Assembly (NCBI GenBank): GCA_903855945.1
Contig: CAIOAK010000139.1
Span: forward strand, 1 to 64,000
Length of the DNA stretch: 64,000 nt
DNA from: an uncultured Anaeromyxobacter sp.
GTDB lineage: Bacteria; Myxococcota; Myxococcia; Myxococcales; Anaeromyxobacteraceae
Reading direction: 5' to 3'
The position numbers and the translations under genes were made by a program. Positions 7,334-14,932 of the stretch are shown in pieces (the stretch's first letter is position 1; the number at the start of each line of letters is the position of its first letter). The notes under the pieces were generated by a model, which saw only the letters and a program-made list of their open reading frames with translations, did no database searches and had not been told where the DNA came from.

Positions 7334-8707
7334 GTGCCCTTCCGGAACGTCCTCGTGGTGGACGACGAGGAGTCGATGCGCCACCTGCTCACCGTGATCC
7401 TCGCGGAGCGGGGGTACGAGGTGCGCGCGGTGTCGAACGGCGAGGACGCGCTGCGGGAGCTCGCGGCCCGGAGCTACGACCTCGTCCTCTCCGACGTGCG
7501 CATGCCCCGCATGGACGGCATCGCCCTGCTCCGCCGGGCGCTCGAGGCCGACCCCGACCTCACCTTCATCGTGATGAGCGCCTACGGCTCCCACGACGCC
7601 GCCATCGCGGCCATGAAGGCGGGGGCCTACGACTACGTCTCGAAGCCCTTCAAGCCCGACGAGGTGCTGCTCGTGCTCCGCAAGGCGGAGGAGCGGCTGC
7701 GCCTCTCCCGCGAGAACCGGCGGCTCCGCTCCGAGCTCTCCCGCGCCTTCCCCATCGACGACTTCGTGGGGCAGGCTCCCGCGGTGCTGGAGCTCCTCCG
7801 GCAGGTCCGGAAGGTGGCGCCCACGCGCGCCACGGTCCTCGTCACCGGCGAGTCGGGCACCGGCAAGGAACTCGTGGCCCGCGCGCTCCACGACCTCTCG
7901 CCGCGCTCGGCCATGCCCTTCGTGGCGGTGAACTGCGGCGCCATCCCGGCCGAGCTCATCGAGTCGGAGCTCTTCGGCCACGTCCGGGGCGCCTTCACCG
8001 ACGCCTCGCGGGACCGGAAGGGGCTGGCCGCCGAGGCGGACGGGGGGACGCTCTTCCTCGACGAGATCGGGGAGCTGCCGATTTCACTACAAGTGAAATT
8101 GCTCCGATTCCTGGAGGACGGGGAGGTCCGGCCGGTGGGGGCGACCCGGTCGGAGAAGGTGGACGTCCGGGTGGTGGCCGCCACCGCGCGCGACCTGACC
8201 CGGGCGTCCCGGGAGGGTCTCTTCCGGGAGGACCTCTTCTACCGGCTCAACGTGGTGCCCCTCCGCCTCCCGAACCTCCGGGAGCGCCCGGACGACATCC
8301 CGGCGCTCGTCACGCACTTCCTCGTGAAGCACCGCCCCATCCATGCCGATGCACCCATTCGGGGTGTAACCCCGGAGGCCATGGAGATCCTCCGAGCCCA
8401 CCGCTGGCCGGGCAACGTCCGGCAGCTCGAGCACGTCATCGAGAGGGCGCTGGTTCTGGCAGAAGGCCCTCTGATCGGGGAGTTGGACCTGCCGGACGAC
8501 GTCCGGACGACCGCGGGGTCCCGGACGCATTACCCCCGAATGGGGGGCGATCTCTCGGTGAAGCGGGCCTTCCGGGAGATGGAGGAGCAGCTCATCCGGG
8601 ACGCCCTCGAGCGGACCCAGGGCAACCGGACCCGGGCCGCCGAGCTCCTCGACCTCTCCTACCGGGCCCTCCTTTACAAGATAAAGGAGTACGGAATCGA
8701 CCGATAA
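7334..8707 (+). CDS. pilR: Sigma-54-dependent response regulator PilR
   Basis: 457 aa NtrC-family activator expected to act at the pilA promoter. The receiver spans about 1-120 with phospho-acceptor Asp54 (VLSDVRMP). The AAA+ domain has Walker A GESGTGKE (about 172-179), Walker B GGTLFLDEIGE, and an R-finger region FREDLFYRLN. A Fis-type helix-turn-helix lies at the C-terminus (NRTRAAELLDLSYRALLYKIKEYGI). The sigma-54 contact loop reads GAFTDA instead of the usual GAFTGA. The GTG start has no Shine-Dalgarno; TAGGCT sits exactly 6 bases upstream. The second half of the gene contains AT-rich palindromes written in rare codons (8081-8099 and 8669-8689). Confidence 0.9.
   Translation: MPFRNVLVVDDEESMRHLLTVILAERGYEVRAVSNGEDALRELAARSYDLVLSDVRMPRMDGIALLRRALEADPDLTFIVMSAYGSHDAAIAAMKAGAYDYVSKPFKPDEVLLVLRKAEERLRLSRENRRLRSELSRAFPIDDFVGQAPAVLELLRQVRKVAPTRATVLVTGESGTGKELVARALHDLSPRSAMPFVAVNCGAIPAELIESELFGHVRGAFTDASRDRKGLAAEADGGTLFLDEIGELPISLQVKLLRFLEDGEVRPVGATRSEKVDVRVVAATARDLTRASREGLFREDLFYRLNVVPLRLPNLRERPDDIPALVTHFLVKHRPIHADAPIRGVTPEAMEILRAHRWPGNVRQLEHVIERALVLAEGPLIGELDLPDDVRTTAGSRTHYPRMGGDLSVKRAFREMEEQLIRDALERTQGNRTRAAELLDLSYRALLYKIKEYGIDR
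8081..8099. repeat. Perfect AT-rich palindrome inside pilR
   Basis: ATTTCACT-ACA-AGTGAAAT, 8-base arms and a 3-base centre. It encodes the conserved AAA+ segment ISLQVK but through codons rare in this genome (ATT, TCA, CTA, CAA, AAA). A close relative occurs inside pilQ at 13200-13215. Confidence 0.75.
8669..8689. repeat. Second AT-rich inverted repeat inside pilR
   Basis: CTCCTTTA-CAAGA-TAAAGGAG, perfect 8-base arms and a 5-base loop, near the end of pilR. It encodes LLYKIKE of the helix-turn-helix and includes the rare codons CTT and ATA. In mRNA it could form a stem-loop 18 bases before the stop. Confidence 0.65.
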
Positions 8708-8708
8708 T

Positions 8709-8730
8709 GATGCATCAAAGATGCATCAAA
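8709..8730. repeat. Two tandem copies of GATGCATCAAA after pilR
   Basis: An exact 11-base tandem duplication begins 2 bases after the pilR stop. Each unit contains the palindromic core ATGCAT, and the first sits inside the 10-base palindrome TGATGCATCA. The segment to about 8780 is unusually AT-rich and leads into the regulatory region of the XRE gene. Confidence 0.7.
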
Positions 8731-8760
8731 GTGGCATGAGTTGAGATCTAGGATCGACAA

Positions 8761-8797
8761 GTACTCGTTCGCGGATTCTTGATCTGGGAGCGAGTAC
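8761..8797. promoter_or_regulatory. Dyad and promoter upstream of the XRE gene
   Basis: GTACTCG (8761-8767) and CGAGTAC (8791-8797) form an inverted repeat. It flanks a possible -35 (TTGATC, 8779-8784), which is 18 bases from a -10-like TACCTT (8803-8808), itself 9 bases before the ATG at 8818. The layout would suit autoregulation by the small helix-turn-helix protein; that is inference. Confidence 0.4.
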
Positions 8798-8817
8798 CGG
8801 CGTACCTTGTTCCAACG

Positions 8818-9105
8818 ATGCCTACTCGCGGCACAGGAACGTCGTCTCGTACCCCTCCCAACAACCTCCGCCGGCTGCGGGAGGAACTGCTCCTCACCAA
8901 GGCCGAGCTCGCCCGAAAGGCTGGAGTCTCCGCGCTCACGGTGACCCGCGTGGAGCGCGGCGAGGAGTGCCGCGTCGACACGAAGCGGAAGATCATCCTC
9001 GCGCTGGGGATGCAGCCCTCCGACAAGGACAAGGTCTTCGGCGGGCCGGAGCCCGCAGAGGCCGAGGCGCCGGTGCCGGCGCTGGCTCGCCGGTCCGGGC
9101 TCTAG
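8818..9105 (+). CDS. Small XRE-family helix-turn-helix regulator upstream of pilM
   Basis: 95 aa. The central helix-turn-helix (about residues 17-70) reads LRRLREELLLTKAELARKAGVSALTVTRVERGEECR, a standard Cro/C1-type domain. A flexible Ala/Pro/Glu-rich tail of about 20 residues follows. The ATG at 8818 is chosen because homologous domains start near here; an in-frame TTG at 8779 is an alternative. No Shine-Dalgarno is visible. It ends 9 bases before pilM and so probably leads the pilM-Q operon. A dyad just upstream (8761-8797) could be its own operator. Its target genes are unknown. Confidence 0.8.
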   Translation: MPTRGTGTSSRTPPNNLRRLREELLLTKAELARKAGVSALTVTRVERGEECRVDTKRKIILALGMQPSDKDKVFGGPEPAEAEAPVPALARRSGL

Positions 9106-9114
9106 GGGGGGGCG

Positions 9115-10173
9115 ATGGCGAAGGGCAAGCTGGCCGTCGGCCTCGACATCGGCTCCTCGAGCGTGAAGCTCGTGCACCTGAAGGAAGGGCGGCGCGGTTA
9201 CTCGCTGCTCGCCTGGGGTGAGGCGCCGCTGCCTCCCGAGGCGGTGGTGGACAACCAGCTCATGAACTCCGCGGCCATCGTGGAGGCCATCCGGGAACTC
9301 GTGGCCCAGCAGCGGGTGAAGGTCCGGGAGGTGGCGATCGGCGTCCGCGGCCACTCCGTCATCATCAAGCGCATCTCGATGCCGCTCATGTCCCAGGAGG
9401 ACCTGGACGAGTCGATCCAGTGGGAGGCGGAGCAGTACATCCCCTTCGACGTGAAGGACGTGAACATCGACACGCAGATCCTCACGCCCTTGGGGGATGC
9501 GGCCGGCCAGATGGACGTCCTGCTCGTGGCCGCGAAGAAGGACCTGATCAACGACTTCACCGCGGTCTGCGCCGAGGCCGGGCTGACGGCCACGGTGGTG
9601 GACGTGGACGCCTTCGCGGTCCAGAACGCCTTCGAGGCCAGCTACCCGCAGATCCCCGGCCAGCCGGTGGTGCTCATCAACGTGGGCGCCGCCGTCACGA
9701 ACATCAACATCGTGAACAACGGGCTCGCCACCTTCACGCGCGACATCACGGTGGGGGGCAACTCCTTCACCGAGGAGATCCAGAAGCAGCTCAACATCTC
9801 CGCCGAGGAGGCCGAGGCGCTCAAGGTGGGCGGCCACGGCGAGACCGATGCGGTGGTGCCGCAGGAGGTGGAGCGGGTCATCCAGGGGGTCGCCGAGCAG
9901 ATGGGGGGCGAGATCCAGCGCTCGCTCGATTTCCACGCCGCCACCGCCCCGGATATCCACCCGGTGCGGGTCTTCCTGTCCGGCGGCACGGCCCGGATCC
10001 CCGCCCTCTTCCGGGTCATCGAGCAGCGGGCCGGCGTGCCGGTCGAGATCCTGAACCCCTTCAAGAACGTCGAGGTGGACAACCGCAAGTTCGACCCGGC
10101 CGTGATCATGAACGCAGCGCCCGCCGCGGCGGTGGCCGTCGGCCTCGCGCTCCGCCGCCCCGGAGACAAGTAG
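9115..10173 (+). CDS. pilM: Type IV pilus assembly protein PilM (actin-like ATPase)
   Basis: 352 aa cytoplasmic protein with an FtsA/actin-like fold that binds the N-terminus of PilN and links the inner-membrane alignment complex to the motor. The phosphate-1 motif is GLDIGSSSVKLVHL at the N-terminus. The segment VLINVGAAVTNINIVNNG and the later FLSGGTARIP are the other nucleotide-binding loops. Length matches the family. A G-rich tract just before the ATG at 9115 acts as ribosome binding site. pilN starts 3 bases after the stop. A PilM-like fold also occurs in GspL (44,478-46,055). Confidence 0.95.
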   Translation: MAKGKLAVGLDIGSSSVKLVHLKEGRRGYSLLAWGEAPLPPEAVVDNQLMNSAAIVEAIRELVAQQRVKVREVAIGVRGHSVIIKRISMPLMSQEDLDESIQWEAEQYIPFDVKDVNIDTQILTPLGDAAGQMDVLLVAAKKDLINDFTAVCAEAGLTATVVDVDAFAVQNAFEASYPQIPGQPVVLINVGAAVTNINIVNNGLATFTRDITVGGNSFTEEIQKQLNISAEEAEALKVGGHGETDAVVPQEVERVIQGVAEQMGGEIQRSLDFHAATAPDIHPVRVFLSGGTARIPALFRVIEQRAGVPVEILNPFKNVEVDNRKFDPAVIMNAAPAAAVAVGLALRRPGDK

Positions 10174-10175
10174 CC

Positions 10176-10754
10176 ATGGTCCGCATCAACCTGCTGCCCA
10201 TCCGGGTATCGAAGAAGAAGGCTGCCGGGCGGCAGCAGGTCCTCCTGCTCGCGCTGATCGTGATCCTCGCCCTCATCGCGAACTGGGTCTGGTCCTCCTC
10301 GCGCGCCAACGACCTGGCCTCGCGGGAGGCGAAGCTGCGCCGCACCCGGGACGAGATCACCCAGCTCGATCGCATCATCGGCGAGGTGAAGGACATCAAG
10401 GCGCAGCAGGCGGCCCTGCGGGAGAAGCTCGACACGCTGGAGAAGCTCAAGGCGGGTCGATCCGGGCCGGTGAAGCTGCTCGACAGGCTCGCCCAGGTCA
10501 TCCCGCCGCGGCTCGAGATCCGCAAGATGGACGAGAAGGGGGGAGCCATCACCTTCGACGGCTCGGCCGCCACCATCGACGACGTCTCGGCGTTCCTGAC
10601 CGCCCTCCAGCAGAGCCCCTACTTCTCCCAGGTCGAGCTGAAGAAGACCACCGCGGTGACCCGCGCCGGCCTGCGCATCGTCGACTTCAGCGTCAACGCC
10701 CAGGCGAACTACACGCCCGCGGCGCCGGCCCCCGCCGGCGGGGTGAAGAAGTGA
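10176..10754 (+). CDS. pilN: Type IV pilus assembly protein PilN
   Basis: 192 aa bitopic inner-membrane protein. The conserved cytoplasmic N-terminus MVRINLLP is the PilM-binding peptide. One membrane helix spans about residues 23-43, followed by a coiled coil (45-100) and a periplasmic ferredoxin-like domain that pairs with PilO. A flexible Ala/Pro tail ends the protein. It starts 3 bases after pilM. Its stop overlaps the pilO start as GTGA, consistent with 1:1 PilN-PilO production. Confidence 0.95.
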   Translation: MVRINLLPIRVSKKKAAGRQQVLLLALIVILALIANWVWSSSRANDLASREAKLRRTRDEITQLDRIIGEVKDIKAQQAALREKLDTLEKLKAGRSGPVKLLDRLAQVIPPRLEIRKMDEKGGAITFDGSAATIDDVSAFLTALQQSPYFSQVELKKTTAVTRAGLRIVDFSVNAQANYTPAAPAPAGGVKK

Positions 10755-11383
10755 TCGCCATGGACCGGGTCCTCGACGCCATCGCCAAGGCGCCCCTGGC
10801 CGCGAAGGCGGGAGCCGTGGCCGGCATCGCCGTCCTGATCACGGCGCTCAACTACCTCGTGGTCTCCGTCCCCACCTTCGGCCCGCCCATCTCCGACGTG
10901 GAGAAGCGCATCCAGACGGCCGACCTCGAGCAGCGGCGCCTCGACAACGACCTCATCGAGAAGACCGCCATCGCCAACAACCTGAACCAGTTCCGGCGGG
11001 AGAAGGAGGTCCTCGAGCAGCGGCTGCAGGAGGCGCTCGCCGAGCTGCCGGAGGGGAAGAAGCTCGACGAGCTCCTCCAGGTCTTCCAGGAGCGGGCCCG
11101 CAAGGCCGGCCTGGAGATCGCCAGCATCGAGCCGGCGCCCGAGGTGAACGAGGGCTTCTACGCCCGCGTGCCCATCCAGATGGTGGTCACCGGGAACTTC
11201 CACGAGATCGTCACCTTCTTCGACTCGCTGGCGCACCTGCGCCGCATCGTGAACGTGAACAACATCTCGCTCGACGCCCCCAAGGAGACCGGGGGCAAGG
11301 TGGTCCTGAACGGGAAGTTCCTCGTCACCACCTTCATGTTCGTGCAGCCGAAGCCCGACGCGAAGGGGGGGGGGAAGAAGTGA
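10751..11383 (+). CDS. pilO: Type IV pilus assembly protein PilO
   Basis: 210 aa bitopic inner-membrane protein, partner of PilN. A short cytoplasmic N-terminus is followed by a membrane helix at about residues 20-42, a long coiled coil (50-110) and a periplasmic alpha/beta domain (VPIQMVVTGNFHEIVTFFDSL is the typical PilO segment). The GTG at 10751 overlaps the pilN stop; an ATG at 10760 is an alternative. The stop overlaps the pilP start as GTGA. Confidence 0.94.
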   Translation: MIAMDRVLDAIAKAPLAAKAGAVAGIAVLITALNYLVVSVPTFGPPISDVEKRIQTADLEQRRLDNDLIEKTAIANNLNQFRREKEVLEQRLQEALAELPEGKKLDELLQVFQERARKAGLEIASIEPAPEVNEGFYARVPIQMVVTGNFHEIVTFFDSLAHLRRIVNVNNISLDAPKETGGKVVLNGKFLVTTFMFVQPKPDAKGGGKK

Positions 11384-11901
11384 ACCGCCCCGTCGCGACC
11401 GCCATCGCCCTCGCGGCCCTGCTCACCGCCGCCTGCGGCGAGAGCAAGCCCACCGCGCCGCGGGCCGGCACCCCGTCCGCCGCCAAGGCCGCGGCGGCCC
11501 AGCCGGCGGCGGCCGCGCCCGCCCCCGACGCCGAGGTGTCCTACTCGTCGGTGGGCAAGCGCGATCCGTTCAAGAGCTTCCTGGGCGACCTCCGGGCCAG
11601 CACCGGCGCCGTGGTCACCCGCTGCAACACCCCGCTCGGGCGGTTCGAGCTCGACCAGCTGCGCCTCGTCGCGGTGATCACCGGGATGGCCGATCCGCTG
11701 GCGATGGTGGAAGGGCCGAACGGGGTCGGTTACACCGTGCGCAAGGGCGCCTGCATCGGCAAGAACGGCGGGGTGGTCGGGACCATCCGCACCGGCGAGA
11801 TGATGGTCACGGAGTGGGCGACGCGCGCCGACGGCACGCGCGAGAAGACCGAGACCACCCTTCGCCTTCCCAGGGAACCGTCGCTGAACCTCGAGGAGTA
11901 G
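11380..11901 (+). CDS. pilP: Pilus assembly lipoprotein PilP
   Basis: 173 aa inner-membrane lipoprotein connecting PilN/PilO to the PilQ secretin. Its signal peptide ends in the lipobox LTAAC (Cys19). An Ala/Pro-rich linker leads to the conserved KRDPF motif and the beta-sandwich domain (LGRFELDQLRLVAVITG, GVGYTVRKGACIG). Two extra cysteines (NCTN-like RCNT and GACIG) could form a disulfide. The GTG start is coupled to pilO. pilQ follows after 4 bases. Confidence 0.93.
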   Translation: MNRPVATAIALAALLTAACGESKPTAPRAGTPSAAKAAAAQPAAAAPAPDAEVSYSSVGKRDPFKSFLGDLRASTGAVVTRCNTPLGRFELDQLRLVAVITGMADPLAMVEGPNGVGYTVRKGACIGKNGGVVGTIRTGEMMVTEWATRADGTREKTETTLRLPREPSLNLEE

Positions 11902-11905
11902 CGCG

Positions 11906-14152
11906 ATGCGGAACCACAGACAGATCGTCTCCGGACTCGCCCTCGCCGGGCTGCTCGCGTGGCCCGGCCGGGGCGTCGCGGAACCCCCCGCGCCTCCCTC
12001 CGACGACAACGTCGTGGGCCGGCGCGTCGAGGAGTCGAGTCCCCGCGCCCCCGCCACCGCTGTGACCGGTGTGAAGGTCGAGGGGGATCGTGTCCTCTTG
12101 CTGACGAACGGCCCGGTCGGGACCTTCGAGGTGATCGAGCTGCGAAACCCGCCGCGCGTGGCCATCGACCTTCCCGGCGTCCGCAAGGCGCCCCGGACGG
12201 CGCTCCCCGCCGGCGCCGGATTCACCCAGGTTCGCTTCGGACAGGACGGGTCGCGGGTGCGCGTCGTGCTCGACGCCACCGGGGAGCTCGCCACGGTGCA
12301 GGTGAAGCGCACCCCGCAGGGGCTCTCGATCCGCAGCACCGGGGCGGTTGCCTTCGCGCCGACCCCGAAGGTCCTCGAGGCTCCTCCGGTGGAGCCGGAG
12401 GTCGCCGCCGCGCCTCCCGTGGCGGCTCCCCTGGCGGCCATCCGGGACCTCAAGGTGACCCAGTCGGACGGCGCCGCCCGCATCGAGATCGCGGGCCGGG
12501 TGGAGCACGCCGTCTCCCGCCCCGACCCGCGGACGCTCGTCCTCACGATCGACGGGGCCCGGCTGCCGAAGAAGTTCGAGCGCGCCATCGACACGAGCGG
12601 CGTCGCCGGCCCGGTGCTCATGGTCTCCGCCTTCAACCAGCCCTCCGGCAAGGTCCGGGTGGTGGTCACGCTCCGCGGCGAGGCCAGCGACAACCTGGTC
12701 GAGACCTCCAAGGGAATCCTCTGGACGGTGGTGTCGGGCGGCACCGAGCGGCGGACCGCCGAGGAGGCTCCGGCGGTCCCGGTCTCCGGCGCGCAGGCCT
12801 CGGGCTTCGGCGGCGCAGCACCCGACTACGCCCTGCTCGGCGCCCCGGGCCAGAAGCAGTACACCGGGCAGCGCATCACGCTCGAGTTCCACGATGCCGA
12901 CGTCCGCAACGTGCTCCGGGTCATCGCCGACGTCTCCAAGAAGAACTTCGTCATCGGCGACGACGTGACCGGGAAGATCACCCTCACGCTCCGCAACATC
13001 CCGTGGGATCAGGCGCTCGACATCGTCCTGCAGTCGAAGGGGCTCGGGAAGGTCGAGGTCGGCAACGTGGTCCGCGTCGCCAAGTACGAGGCCATCGCCA
13101 AGGAGGAGGCGGCCCGCCTCGAGGCGCAGAAGACCCGGCAGGTGCTCCTGCCCCTCAAGGTCCGCATCATCCCCGTGAACTTCTCCACCGCCGCCGATCT
13201 TTCACGACAGGTGAAGGACGTCCTCACCGACCGCGGCACCGTCACGGTGGACGAGCGGACCAACGTCCTCATCGTCAAGGACACGCAGGAGGCGCTGGCG
13301 CGGGCCGAGGGGCTCATCCGCAGCCTCGACACCGAGACCCCCAGCGTCCTCATCGAGAGCCGCATCGTGGAGGCCGGCACCACCTTCGCGCAGCAGATCG
13401 GCGTGCAGTGGGGCGGGAACTTCGGCTTCACGCCGGCGACCGGCAACGGCCTCCCGGTGGGGTTCCCCAACGTGATGACCGGCGGCGGCGCAGCCGGCCA
13501 GAGCCCGAACCAGGGCACCTCCAGCAATCCCAACTACGCGGTGAACCTCCCGGCCGCCGTCGGCCAGGGGCAGGGCGGCGGCATCGGGTTCGCCCTCGGC
13601 TCGGCGAACGGCGCCTTCAACCTGAATCTCCGGCTCACCGCCGCCGAGCGGAAGGGGCTCCTCAAGACCATCTCCTCGCCCAAGGTGGCCACCCTCGACA
13701 ACAAGGAGGCCACCATCGCGCAGGGCCAGTCGATCCCCTACTCGCAGGTCTCCGCGTCCGGCGTGAACACCGCCTTCGTCGAGGCCCTGCTGGAGCTGAA
13801 GGTGACGCCGCACGTCACCGCCGACGGCTCGATCCTCATGAAGATCAAGGCCACCAACAACCGGCCCGACTCGAGCACCACCGGTGCAAACGGGCAGCCC
13901 TCCATCATCAAGCGGCAGGCCGAGACCACCGTGCTCGTGAAGGACGGCGACACCACGGTCATCGGCGGCATCTACACCCGCGTCACCGCCAGCCAGACCA
14001 GCTCGGTTCCCTTCCTCGGCGACATCCCCATCCTCGGCTTCTTCTTCAAGTCGAAGGCGGAGGAGGACACCCACACCGAGTTGCTCATCTTCGTCACGCC
14101 CCGCGTCCTGAACCGGCAGCCCAGCGCCGGCGCCACGCCCGTCGGGAACTAG
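11906..14152 (+). CDS. pilQ: Type IV pilus secretin PilQ
   Basis: 748 aa outer-membrane secretin through which the pilus exits. The order is a signal peptide (about 1-27), two AMIN peptidoglycan-binding domains (about 50-120 and 165-265), an STN domain (about 320-385), one N1-type domain (about 415-480), and the secretin pore (about 490-735) with VPFLGDIPILGFFF near its end. A Gly/Asn/Gln-rich stretch (about 520-560) lies in the gate region. Only one N1 repeat is evident, as usual for PilQ. The Shine-Dalgarno is a weak GAGGAG within the pilP tail. A palindromic DNA motif with rare codons occurs at 13200-13215. Confidence 0.95.
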   Translation: MRNHRQIVSGLALAGLLAWPGRGVAEPPAPPSDDNVVGRRVEESSPRAPATAVTGVKVEGDRVLLLTNGPVGTFEVIELRNPPRVAIDLPGVRKAPRTALPAGAGFTQVRFGQDGSRVRVVLDATGELATVQVKRTPQGLSIRSTGAVAFAPTPKVLEAPPVEPEVAAAPPVAAPLAAIRDLKVTQSDGAARIEIAGRVEHAVSRPDPRTLVLTIDGARLPKKFERAIDTSGVAGPVLMVSAFNQPSGKVRVVVTLRGEASDNLVETSKGILWTVVSGGTERRTAEEAPAVPVSGAQASGFGGAAPDYALLGAPGQKQYTGQRITLEFHDADVRNVLRVIADVSKKNFVIGDDVTGKITLTLRNIPWDQALDIVLQSKGLGKVEVGNVVRVAKYEAIAKEEAARLEAQKTRQVLLPLKVRIIPVNFSTAADLSRQVKDVLTDRGTVTVDERTNVLIVKDTQEALARAEGLIRSLDTETPSVLIESRIVEAGTTFAQQIGVQWGGNFGFTPATGNGLPVGFPNVMTGGGAAGQSPNQGTSSNPNYAVNLPAAVGQGQGGGIGFALGSANGAFNLNLRLTAAERKGLLKTISSPKVATLDNKEATIAQGQSIPYSQVSASGVNTAFVEALLELKVTPHVTADGSILMKIKATNNRPDSSTTGANGQPSIIKRQAETTVLVKDGDTTVIGGIYTRVTASQTSSVPFLGDIPILGFFFKSKAEEDTHTELLIFVTPRVLNRQPSAGATPVGN
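13200..13215. repeat. Palindromic motif inside pilQ, related to that in pilR
   Basis: TTTCAC-GACAG-GTGAA, an inverted repeat matching the pilR copy (TTTCAC-TACAA-GTGAA) at 14 of 16 positions. It encodes part of DLSRQVK using the uncommon codons CTT, TCA and CGA. Both copies lie on the same strand. Confidence 0.6.
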
Positions 14153-14161
14153 GAGAAGGAC

Positions 14162-14824
14162 ATGCATCGCCGATCGCTCGCACCCGTCGCGCTCCTCCTG
14201 GCACTCGCCGGCTGCTCGGCCACCGAGTACAGCGCCGTCTCCCTGTACGCGATCTGCGCGCCGCCCGCTCCGGACGCGACCACGGGGGCCTGCCTCTACC
14301 CGGCGACCTGCGCCAACACCCTGGTGGGTTCGGCCCGGCTCGACGCCACGACCGCGCAGCTCGACTTCCGGCTCCCGATCCAGCTGAACAACCTGCTCGC
14401 GAACAACGCCGACACGACGACCGGGCGCATCAACACGAACGACGCCTTCGTCACCTCGCTGGAGATGACGTACAACGGCACCCCCTTCTCGTCCTGGAGC
14501 GTCGCCCAGGCCATCACGGTCCCCGCGGCGGGGAACACGGTGGGGCTCCTGCCGCTCATCCCGGTCCAGTACTTCCCGGCCATCGCCCCTCCCGGAAACT
14601 CCACGCTGAACATCCTCGTGAACGTCCGGGCACACGGCGTGCTCGCCTCCCAGACCCCCTTCACCACCGCCTGGTACCAGGTACCCGTCCAGGTATGCTC
14701 GGGCTGCCTCGCCGGGTCCTTCTGCGCCACCGGCGCCATCATGGTGAGCTGCCCCTCGGCGCTTCCCGGGCAGACATCCCCCGGACAGACGGCCTCCATC
14801 GCCTGCATCGCCCTGACCCCGTGA
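14162..14824 (+). CDS. Cysteine-containing lipoprotein of unknown function after pilQ
   Basis: 220 aa. The signal peptide ends in LALAGCSA, a lipobox with Cys at about 18. The remainder looks like a beta-rich domain with Thr/Asn-rich segments and several cysteine pairs (YAICAPP, GACLYPATCAN, VCSGCLAGSFCATG, SCPSAL, IACIAL), consistent with disulfides in the periplasm or at the outer membrane. It starts 9 bases after the pilQ stop and has AGGAGAAGG upstream, so it belongs to the pil operon. It might be a pilotin-like factor for PilQ, but no similarity supports this. I do not recognise the family. Confidence 0.75.
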   Translation: MHRRSLAPVALLLALAGCSATEYSAVSLYAICAPPAPDATTGACLYPATCANTLVGSARLDATTAQLDFRLPIQLNNLLANNADTTTGRINTNDAFVTSLEMTYNGTPFSSWSVAQAITVPAAGNTVGLLPLIPVQYFPAIAPPGNSTLNILVNVRAHGVLASQTPFTTAWYQVPVQVCSGCLAGSFCATGAIMVSCPSALPGQTSPGQTASIACIALTP

Positions 14825-14840
14825 CCTGCCGCGCCCCGCC

Positions 14841-14869
14841 TTGACGGCGGCGCGGGGGGGGGCTACAAG
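14841..14869 (+). promoter_or_regulatory. Probable sigma-70-type promoter before the Roadblock gene
   Basis: TTGACG (14841-14846), a 17-base spacer and TACAAG (14864-14869), ending 63 bases before the ATG at 14933. A G-rich imperfect hairpin overlaps it (14828-14858). It would separate the Roadblock-efp-acc unit from the pil operon. Confidence 0.45.
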
Positions 14870-14932
14870 GGCCGCGGCTCGACGAGCCACCGCCCGGAAA
14901 CACGGGCGTTTTTCGCGAAGGGCGAGACGGCA

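Noticed and set aside
8081-8099. Interpreting the pilR palindrome as a parS or Noc site
   Set aside because: Half-sites are similar, but known sites have no 3-5 base spacer, and no parA/parB genes are nearby.
8732-8747. TGGCATGAGTTGAGA as a sigma-54 promoter for the XRE gene
   Set aside because: The -24 part fits, but the -12 dinucleotide at the required spacing is GA, not GC, so the core requirement fails.
14828-14858. GC-rich hairpin after the pilQ-lipoprotein unit as a terminator
   Set aside because: The stem is imperfect and no T tract follows. A promoter-like TTGACG-N17-TACAAG overlaps it, which explains the sequence better.
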